Below, in pieces: positions 58,862 through 64,000 of a stretch of DNA of 64,000 bases. Location: NCBI RefSeq assembly GCF_000784735.1, contig NZ_JSYG01000033.1:46506-110505 (forward strand), given 5' to 3'. The position numbers were made by a program, and so were the translations under genes. The notes under the pieces are model-generated. The model did no database searches and was not told the DNA's origin. It saw only the letters and a list, made by a program, of their open reading frames with translations. Numbering within the stretch: the first letter of the stretch is position 1; every line of letters begins with the position of its first letter. This stretch comes from Dickeya undicola. GTDB taxonomy: Bacteria; Pseudomonadota; Gammaproteobacteria; Enterobacterales; Enterobacteriaceae.

Positions 58862-59404
58862 GGTCGTTCTCCGTATGGGTTATCATCTGGCCGCTATGGT
58901 GCAATTCACCACACAACGCCGCTATCTGGGCCGATTGTGCCCATTCCCACACAAGAGCGTGTTTATGACTGGTTGCCTCCCTCTATCAACCGCCACACTT
59001 TTATAAAACTGTTCACCACTCTTCACCTGAGAGAAAAAACAGATAAATCAATAAATAAAGGGATGAAGAGTGGATATAACACTCATCACCCGGTGTTCAT
59101 ACTGTTCACCTGAATTGTTGGCGCTTTTTTCTGGCGAGCGGTTTTCAGATGTTTTTTACTATCAATTCAGGCCATATAAATAGCCACCAATAATTTGATT
59201 TTTATCGAATGTGTAAAATTGACTTATATTGGCAAATATTGGGCAACGTTGAGAATTGACGGTAGTTCCCGACCGCTTTTTGTCCATCAATCTCCTTTTT
59301 TCCCCTTGTTGCCACCACTGCAAATATTCACATAATAGCGAGCTACCAGATAAATCCAGTGCCATCCGGCCAGAGCCGGGCGGACATTAACGAGGTAGCG
59401 CCCA
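58862..59404. other. 543-base control region between the divergent satellite operons
   Basis: No gene is visible. It holds the promoters for the 58109-58861 gene and the AlpA operon, and the iteron cluster 59008-59110. The stretch 59150-59290 is AT-rich. A small open frame runs through it but overlaps the iterons. Confidence 0.5.
59008..59110 (+). repeat. iteron cluster A, candidate ori or crr of the satellite
   Basis: Decamers: ACTGTTCACC (59008-59017), directly followed by ACTCTTCACC (59018-59027); inverted GATGAAGAGT (59062-59071); ACTCATCACC (59081-59090); ACTGTTCACC (59101-59110). The same sequences recur at 63847-63939. P4 alpha binds iterons which I recall as GGTGAACAG, the reverse of this decamer. 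Confidence 0.75.
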
Positions 59405-59665
59405 ATGTTGTCAGCCACACCCCAAGCTCCCCTTCCTGCTGTGCCTCCGATGCCACAGGCTCCGGCCAGAGAGCGCTTAATGCGCCTGCCGGAAGTGCTG
59501 TACGTCACCGGTATTTCCCGCTCGACACTGTATGAATTGAGCAACCGCAACGCCTTTCCCGCCCGTGTTCCGCTGGGTGGGAAGAACGTTGCATGGGTTG
59601 AGTCCGAAATTCATCACTGGGTGGCTGAACGTATCGCCGCCCGTCAACAGGAGAATCACGCATGA
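59405..59665 (+). CDS. AlpA/Vis-family transcriptional regulator
   Basis: The 86-residue product matches the AlpA family: RLPEVLYVTGISRSTLYELS is the helix-turn-helix and VAWVESEIHHWVAERIAAR the C-terminal helix. A Pro/Ala-rich N-terminal tail of about 22 residues precedes it. In P4 the related Vis protein regulates late promoters and excision. The start follows GAGGTAGCGCCCA. Its stop overlaps the next small ORF by four bases (ATGA). Confidence 0.92.
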   Translation: MLSATPQAPLPAVPPMPQAPARERLMRLPEVLYVTGISRSTLYELSNRNAFPARVPLGGKNVAWVESEIHHWVAERIAARQQENHA

Positions 59666-59808
59666 TCACCTTAGCTATCGCCGGTCAGTCGGTCACACTC
59701 GATGAACGGGAAACTCTCAGCCTGTGCGATCAACTGCTGGCCGCAGCCTCTGATTCACCCCGGCATTACTGCGCATCACGTGCCGGTGATGCGCTGACCA
59801 ACTGCTGA
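59662..59808 (+). CDS. small conserved-type satellite protein (48 residues)
   Basis: The ATG at 59662 overlaps the AlpA stop and is preceded by CAGGAGAATCACGC, a strong ribosome site. The product is [20 protein letters not shown] followed by [20 protein letters not shown] and a short tail; 48 residues in all. It is not recognised but is likely translated with alpA. It ends eight bases before the Ash-like ORF. Confidence 0.7.
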   Translation: MITLAIAGQSVTLDERETLSLCDQLLAAASDSPRHYCASRAGDALTNC

Positions 59809-59815
59809 GGCTGTT

Positions 59816-60565
59816 ATGAACGTGCAATTTATCCCTTTCCCTGGCTTGCCTGCCGGGGCGTTTTGGCGCTATAGTTCCGTCGCTGTCGCAAAATCGACAG
59901 CCGGGATTGGCGTCCTGAACAACTCAACGGCGACACCAGACGCGCCATGCGTCTTTTTTTACGTCGCAGCCTTAGCACACTTGCATAACGTGCGGCACAC
60001 TTTATGCCGTCACCGCATCCAAATTATGGTGGCTCAGGCGGGGCAGCCTTCGGGCTGGCCGGTGTTCGTTGAGGCCGGTTACGCCAACCCCGTCTGGGCT
60101 ACCACCCTTGAAATTGGCGTTTCTGGTGGTAGCAGTTTTAGCTACTCAACGGAGACTGCCACATGGCTACGACCCCAACCCCGTCACACCCGCAATTTAC
60201 CTTTCTGTTTCTGGCCGTGCGCCGCGCGGAATTACGCGCCTTACCGCACCGTGAAGCGGTTATCGCCCCGGATGAAATCAGCGCCCGCCGTTTGCTGGCA
60301 CGTGACTACGTGTTGTCGTTTGCTGGCCGCCTGCCGCTGCGGGGTGCCCGCCATGTTTGATGTCACGCCCCTGACCGCGGAAGAAATTACCGACCAGTGC
60401 CGCGCCCTGACCTATGCCGTGATTGAGCTGGATAACCCGATGGCAAAAGAAGTGCTGTTGTTTGTGCTGGCAGAACGCTTAGAAGTGCTCTCGGCCACGC
60501 TGGATATGCCCGATGCTATCGATAACCTGAACGACCCCGACCAGACCGACTCCACACTGCACTGA
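59816..60565 (+). CDS. Ash-like ORF overlapping an RNA-regulatory region
   Basis: The frame is open for 249 codons. The first about 115 resemble the Ash family protein of P4-like elements ([46 protein letters not shown]). The remainder is open through the Icd-like gene in another frame and then includes the small gene from 60353 in the same frame. So the reading frame may be one protein or two, joined by chance. A Rho-independent terminator (59938-59960) lies inside the first part, a poor sign for a normal gene. The conserved 'protein' may largely reflect a conserved RNA. Confidence in translation is low. Confidence 0.4.
   Translation: MNVQFIPFPGLPAGAFWRYSSVAVAKSTAGIGVLNNSTATPDAPCVFFYVAALAHLHNVRHTLCRHRIQIMVAQAGQPSGWPVFVEAGYANPVWATTLEIGVSGGSSFSYSTETATWLRPQPRHTRNLPFCFWPCAARNYAPYRTVKRLSPRMKSAPAVCWHVTTCCRLLAACRCGVPAMFDVTPLTAEEITDQCRALTYAVIELDNPMAKEVLLFVLAERLEVLSATLDMPDAIDNLNDPDQTDSTLH
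59882..59960 (+). ncRNA. candidate P4-type immunity RNA (CI/C4 antisense-like) with terminator
   Basis: A 7-bp hairpin GCTGTCG/CGACAGC (59882-59901) is followed by GGGATTGGCGTCC and, 37 bases later, by the terminator hairpin AGACGC-GCCAT-GCGTCT-TTTTTT. In P4 the immunity region ends early transcripts through such a small RNA upstream of the kil, eta and alpha genes. The location here, before the Icd-like and alpha genes, matches. The target pairing sequences were not established. Confidence 0.55.
59938..59960 (+). terminator. intrinsic terminator inside the Ash-like ORF
   Basis: AGACGC (59938-59943) and GCGTCT (59949-59954) pair around GCCAT, followed by TTTTTT to 59960. It would stop transcription from the AlpA side before the alpha gene unless bypassed. 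Confidence 0.75.
60163..60360 (+). CDS. Icd-like host cell division inhibitor
   Basis: The 65-residue product [20 protein letters not shown] (first 20 residues shown) continues with [20 protein letters not shown] and ends [12 protein letters not shown]. It fits the Icd-like family found before the alpha gene in P4-like elements, annotated as host division inhibitors from P1 Icd. The ribosome site is GGAGACTGCCAC. It lies in a different frame from the Ash-like ORF and overlaps the next small gene by eight bases, suggesting translational coupling. Confidence 0.8.
   Translation: MATTPTPSHPQFTFLFLAVRRAELRALPHREAVIAPDEISARRLLARDYVLSFAGRLPLRGARHV
60353..60565 (+). CDS. small acidic P4-like element protein (70 residues)
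   Basis: From the ATG at 60353 (ribosome site GGGGTGCCCGCC) the product of 70 residues begins [20 protein letters not shown] and continues with [19 protein letters not shown]. It is helical and acidic, similar in size and place to the small proteins between Icd-like and alpha genes in P4-like elements. Function is unknown. It shares a frame with the Ash-like ORF. Ten bases separate it from the alpha gene. Confidence 0.75.
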   Translation: MFDVTPLTAEEITDQCRALTYAVIELDNPMAKEVLLFVLAERLEVLSATLDMPDAIDNLNDPDQTDSTLH

Positions 60566-60575
60566 AGGGCAACAC

Positions 60576-62900
60576 ATGGCACAACCTACCGTGACACAGG
60601 CCGTGAAACGCGCCAGCGGCCACTGGCCGCAACTCCTCCCCCTGCTGGGTATTTCTGTTGACGCAGCCGGGCAGCATAGCGCCTGCCCGGTATGCGGTGG
60701 CAAGGACCGTTTCCGCTTCGATAACAAAGAGGAGCGCGGCACATGGTTCTGTAACCAGTGTGGCGCGGGTGACGGACTGAATCTGGTTGAGAAAGCCCTG
60801 AACCTGACGCCAACCGACGCCGCCCTGAAAGTGAGCGCGTTGCTGGGTGAGCTGCCGGATAGCCCGGCAGTCTCAACGCCCGACGACGATGATAACCACG
60901 CGGCCCGGCAACGGGCGGCGGTTCAGGCACAGGCCAAAATCAAAGAAACGGTTACACAGTCCGGTAATGCCTACCTGAGCGCCAAAGGCTGGCCGGACGT
61001 GGAGGTACTCACTCTACAGGGCAAACCGCTGCGCATGGGCGGCATAGTCTATCAGCCCGGTGATGTACTGGTGCCGCTGACTACGCACGATGGCGAGGTG
61101 GTGAACATCCAGTTGATTAATGCACAGGGCGACAAACGCACGCTGAAAGGCGGGCAGGTTAGAGGCACGTTTTACTGTTTCAGTGGCAAACACACCACCA
61201 TTATCTGGCTGGCTGAGGGCTATGCCACTGGGTTAACGCTGTACCAGCTAACCGGTGATACCGTGTATGTCGCGCTCAGCGCTAACAATCTGTCATCCCT
61301 TGCCCGTGAACTGAAAACACGCCACCCGGCGGCGACCTTGCTGATCGCCACTGACCGGGATGAGAACGGCACCGGCCAGTCCAAAGCCGGTCAGGCCGCT
61401 TCTGCTGTACATGGACGTGTCGCTCTGCCGCCGGTATTTGGTGACTGGAACGATGTATACCGCCGTGAAGGCGCAGACGTCACCCGGCACTACCTGACTA
61501 AGTTTATCCAGCCGGAAAAGGCCAGCCCGTTTGAGTCGCTGGGCGAGGCCGAATTCAAGGCCATGAGCGCCAGTGAGAAAGCGGAGAAGATACGCGACCA
61601 TTACCGCAACACGCTGGCTATTGATGCTTTTGGGGAAACCTTCTTCCAGTATCAAAACGGTGCATGGAAAGCCTTACCCTACCGCTTGTTAAGCCGGGAT
61701 ATCGCCGCGCTGTTTCAGAAGATACAGGCTCCCTTTACCGCGTCCAGCATTGGCAGCGTTTTAGACACACTGAAACTGATTATCCCCATGCAGGCCAAGC
61801 CCCAGCGCCGGTTAATCGGCTTTCGTAACGGCGTGTTTGATACTGTCAGCGGGGAGTTTAAGCCGCACCGCCGGGAGCACGGGTTGCATACCGTTAATGA
61901 CGTGGACTACACGCCGCTTAAGGCAGGAGAAAACCTTGCCGACAATGCTCCGCACTTCTGGCGCTGGCTGACCCGTGCGGCAGGACACAACGAAGATAAA
62001 CAGGCACGTATTCTGGCCGCGCTGTTTATGGTGCTGGCAAACTGCTATGACTGGCAACTGTTCCTTGAAGTCACCGGCCCCGGCGGCAGCGGGAAAAGTA
62101 TTCTGGCCGAGATTGCTACTATGCTGGCCGGCGAGGACAACACCACGGCGGCGACCATCAACACCATTGAATCTTCCCGTGAGCGCGCGTCACTGATTGG
62201 TTTCTCATTCATCGTACTGCCTGATCAAGAGAAATGGAGCGGTGACGGTGCCGGCATCAAGGCCATTACCGGCGGCGATGCGGTGATGGTTGACCCGAAA
62301 TACCGTGACGCCTATTCCACCCGAATTCCGGCGGTGATTCTGGCCGTCAACAACACCCCGATGCGCTTTAGCGACCGCAGCGGCGGCGTGTCTCGTCGCC
62401 GGGTGATTATTCATTTCAGCGAGCCCATTCCGGCCAGCGAACGCGACCCTAAGCTGAAAGAGAAAATTCGGGCAGAATTGGCCGTAATTGTGCGTCACCT
62501 GATGAAGCGCTTTGCCGACCCCAACAACGCCCGGACATTGTTACAGGCACAACAACATTCCGCCGAGGCGCTGGAAATCAAACGTCAGGCTGATCCATTG
62601 GTTGATTTTTGCGGCTACCTGCAGGCACACAGTGGCACCACCGGGCTGTATATGGGCAACGCCAACATCACGCCCCGGAACCCTCGTAAATACCTGTACC
62701 ACGCCTATCTGTCCTTTATGGAGTCGCACGGCCATCAGAAGCCCATCAGCCTGACGGCGTTTGGCAAAGTGCTGCCTAACATCATGTCGGAATACGGGCT
62801 GGCCTACCTCAAGGGCAGAACCAAACAAGGCATACAAACCAACCTTGGACTGAAAGACGAATCAGACACCGACTGGCTGCCCAAATGTGACAGGGCCTGA
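60576..62900 (+). CDS. P4 alpha-type DNA primase/helicase
   Basis: The 774-residue product (P4 alpha is 777) has a zinc finger with Cys37, Cys40, Cys59 and Cys62 (SACPVCGGKDRF and FCNQCGAGDG), a Toprim-like primase domain (WLAEGYATGLTLYQL and LLIATDRDENG), a D5-type region and an SF3 helicase with Walker A GPGGSGKS near residue 500 and VILAVNNTPMRF. The C-terminal part in P4 alpha binds the ori and crr iterons. The iteron clusters on both sides support a complete replicon. The start follows GAAGGGCAACAC. Confidence 0.96.
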   Translation: MAQPTVTQAVKRASGHWPQLLPLLGISVDAAGQHSACPVCGGKDRFRFDNKEERGTWFCNQCGAGDGLNLVEKALNLTPTDAALKVSALLGELPDSPAVSTPDDDDNHAARQRAAVQAQAKIKETVTQSGNAYLSAKGWPDVEVLTLQGKPLRMGGIVYQPGDVLVPLTTHDGEVVNIQLINAQGDKRTLKGGQVRGTFYCFSGKHTTIIWLAEGYATGLTLYQLTGDTVYVALSANNLSSLARELKTRHPAATLLIATDRDENGTGQSKAGQAASAVHGRVALPPVFGDWNDVYRREGADVTRHYLTKFIQPEKASPFESLGEAEFKAMSASEKAEKIRDHYRNTLAIDAFGETFFQYQNGAWKALPYRLLSRDIAALFQKIQAPFTASSIGSVLDTLKLIIPMQAKPQRRLIGFRNGVFDTVSGEFKPHRREHGLHTVNDVDYTPLKAGENLADNAPHFWRWLTRAAGHNEDKQARILAALFMVLANCYDWQLFLEVTGPGGSGKSILAEIATMLAGEDNTTAATINTIESSRERASLIGFSFIVLPDQEKWSGDGAGIKAITGGDAVMVDPKYRDAYSTRIPAVILAVNNTPMRFSDRSGGVSRRRVIIHFSEPIPASERDPKLKEKIRAELAVIVRHLMKRFADPNNARTLLQAQQHSAEALEIKRQADPLVDFCGYLQAHSGTTGLYMGNANITPRNPRKYLYHAYLSFMESHGHQKPISLTAFGKVLPNIMSEYGLAYLKGRTKQGIQTNLGLKDESDTDWLPKCDRA

Positions 62901-62920
62901 TACCTCATCAACAGTGGCAG

Positions 62921-62940
62921 ACCGGCTTCGGCCGGTTTTG
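62921..62940 (+). terminator. intrinsic terminator of the alpha operon
   Basis: ACCGGC (62921-62926), TTCG loop and GCCGGT (62931-62936), followed by TTTG. It lies 20 bases after the alpha stop. Confidence 0.8.
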
Positions 62941-63144
62941 CCACAAATCCTTTTTCACAAAAAATTTAGAATATAATTAATTTACATTTTTATAAATAAA
63001 AATTATCTCATGAGCAATATATTATCTGAATATTGATTATTATTGAAATAATAATCAATTAATTAAAAATTCCTTAACAAATTATTGCCAAATGATTAAC
63101 CAATGATATTTTTTCTCATAACAATGACAATACGGAGAAATACT

Positions 63145-63738
63145 ATGCCATCACTAGGTGTTGCTGAGTTTTCATCAATTGCTGTTAATACCTCACCCCA
63201 AACAAAGATCAACAAAATAAAATCCATAGCAAACAGACCAGATTATCATCCGGGCAAGGATTTTTATAAGAAAATAAGAGATGCAATAAAAAGATTAATA
63301 GTAAAAAAAGGGCATATATCAGAGCTCTATGATTTATGCAGAAAAGAAAAAAAATCCTCAAAAAAGATATACTTTGAAAAAATAGTTAACGTATTCAATG
63401 AGTGGCAATCAGGAAAAAACATTACCGGATTCCCCGCTCCCAAAAGATACTATCACTATGCAAAAACAGATATATCATGCAACCCTGAATTAAATGTAAA
63501 CTTTCAAGGAAGGTCAAAGTTAGTAAAATTACATTTTAGCAATAGTGAGAAAATGACTCAAGAGAGAGCTAATTTCATTTGTTTTTTAATGGAAAGAGCA
63601 ATTGGCGATCAAGGTTTTGAATACTCAGTGCTTGATCTTACGTCAGGGAAAGAATTCTTCTTTTCAGGAAATAAAGAGAAGCAAGAGGTGAGAGTTAATA
63701 AAGAAATACAGTTCATTGAAGCCCACTGGGAGGATTGA
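63145..63738 (+). CDS. unknown AT-rich protein after the alpha gene
   Basis: The ATG at 63145 follows GGAGAAATACT; the longer frame from 63103 lacks a site. The 197-residue product is not recognised. It is Lys-rich in the first half (FYKKIRDAIKRLIVKKGHIS, KEKKSSKKIYFEKIVNVF) and has beta-like hydrophobic strands in the second half (RSKLVKLHFSNSEKMT, EYSVLDLTSGKEFFFSG). No signal or membrane helix. The AT content far exceeds that of the alpha gene, pointing to separate acquisition. It lies between the alpha terminator and iteron cluster B, a cargo position. No partner gene is visible in the window. Confidence 0.7.
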   Translation: MPSLGVAEFSSIAVNTSPQTKINKIKSIANRPDYHPGKDFYKKIRDAIKRLIVKKGHISELYDLCRKEKKSSKKIYFEKIVNVFNEWQSGKNITGFPAPKRYYHYAKTDISCNPELNVNFQGRSKLVKLHFSNSEKMTQERANFICFLMERAIGDQGFEYSVLDLTSGKEFFFSGNKEKQEVRVNKEIQFIEAHWED

Positions 63739-63845
63739 TAATTCATTTAACAGGGACGTTAAAAATTTCTACTATATTAGCACCATCCCACTCATTTTAT
63801 TGCTCTCGCTAATAGTCGTAGTCTTTAGCCCCTTAGCTCAGAAAA

Positions 63846-63979
63846 GGGTGATGAGTCACCGTCACTTTCTGAGTGACTCATCACCCATTAATGCATTGAT
63901 TATAAATAACAAAACTATCGAGTGTAGAGGGTGAACAGTTTTTCGAAGAATCTTTTTATTTGGGCGTGGATGTTCACAT
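63846..63979 (+). repeat. iteron cluster B with 14-bp inverted repeat
   Basis: GGGTGATGAGTCAC (63846-63859) and GTGACTCATCACCC (63873-63886) are perfect inverted repeats. They contain GGTGATGAGT and ACTCATCACC, the decamer of cluster A. GGTGAACAGT (63930-63939) is the reverse complement of ACTGTTCACC of cluster A, and ATGTTCACAT (63970-63979) is a partial copy. The distance from cluster A is about 4.8 kb. Confidence 0.75.
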
Positions 63980-64000
63980 GAGAGGGTGTACGTAATTCTG

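Larger units (their letters stand above)
54341..64000 (+). mobile_element. P4-like satellite element integrated at the 3' end of ssrA (right end outside window)
   Basis: The segment after tmRNA carries a P4/CP4-57-type integrase, an AlpA/Vis-like regulator, Ash- and Icd-like ORFs and a P4 alpha-type primase-helicase, in P4-like order, with AT-rich unknown genes at both sides. No psu, delta or sid gene can be recognised, so it may be defective, or use other capsid genes beyond the window. The ssrA 3' end is a classic attachment site for such integrases, leaving the tmRNA sequence intact. attR would be expected outside the window as a repeat of the ssrA end. Confidence 0.88.

Noticed and set aside
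63716..63934. 72-codon ORF with a membrane-like stretch at the right edge
   Set aside because: It begins with TTG inside the previous gene, has no ribosome site, and runs through the inverted repeat and iterons.

Overview
The window looks like a chromosomal segment of a soft-rot enterobacterium, most likely Dickeya (Pectobacteriaceae). The core genes are in typical Enterobacterales form and neighbourhood: zipA/cysZ/cysK/ptsHI-crr, hemF, maeB, nudK, mntH, grpE/nadK/recN/bamE/rnfH-ratA/smpB/ssrA. The tmRNA tag reads ANDETYAVAA, a variant of the E. coli tag. The fus-type ferredoxin/iron uptake operon is a plant-pathogen trait. The genus call is an inference from gene content; no database was searched.

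Layout, 1-31.9 kb. Positions 1-4.6 kb hold an anaerobic-respiration-like operon: NrfC-like ferredoxin (partial), NrfD-like membrane subunit, MFS carrier, small periplasmic FMN-binding protein and periplasmic FAD reductase of unknown substrate. Two alkylation-repair genes (alkB and an alkA-like gene), a PACE efflux protein with a divergent LysR regulator, fumA, tehB, and ribB behind an FMN riboswitch follow. Next come ubiK, a yjeH-like exporter, zipA, cysZ, cysK and the ptsH-ptsI-crr operon. A two-component system (20.3-22.4 kb) is divergent from macAB. cysM, the DyP peroxidase yfeX, a cytosine-permease-like carrier with a PAS/LuxR regulator, sfsB and a family-1 glycosyltransferase complete this part.

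Layout, 32.4-54.3 kb. yfeY precedes a four-gene operon on the minus strand (TonB-like protein, TonB-dependent receptor, M16 protease, ABC transporter) preceded by two Fur-box-like sequences. This matches the Fus ferredoxin-piracy system of Pectobacterium and the pqqL-yddB-yddA locus of E. coli. Housekeeping genes follow, with recognisable control sites: Fur-like at mntH, sigma-32 at grpE, and two LexA boxes at recN. tmRNA ends at 54340.

Layout, 54.3-64.0 kb. A P4-like satellite element is integrated at the 3' end of ssrA, and its right end lies outside the window. It carries a P4/CP4-57-type integrase, an AT-rich 529-residue gene of unknown function in the position where P4 satellites often carry anti-phage cargo, and a coiled-coil protein gene. 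The replication/regulation block has an AlpA/Vis-like regulator, an Ash-like ORF, an Icd-like protein, a small protein and the alpha primase-helicase. A second AT-rich unknown gene follows. The Ash-like ORF contains a hairpin and an intrinsic terminator that resemble the P4 immunity (CI/C4 antisense) RNA region. The same decamers (ACTGTTCACC and ACTCATCACC) occur in clusters on both sides of the alpha operon, about 4.8 kb apart, and look like the ori and crr replication sites of P4.

The most promising leads are the two AT-rich cargo genes of the satellite, its paired iteron clusters and embedded terminator, and the reductase operon at the left edge. Its flavoprotein lacks the expected fumarate-reductase C-terminal signature.
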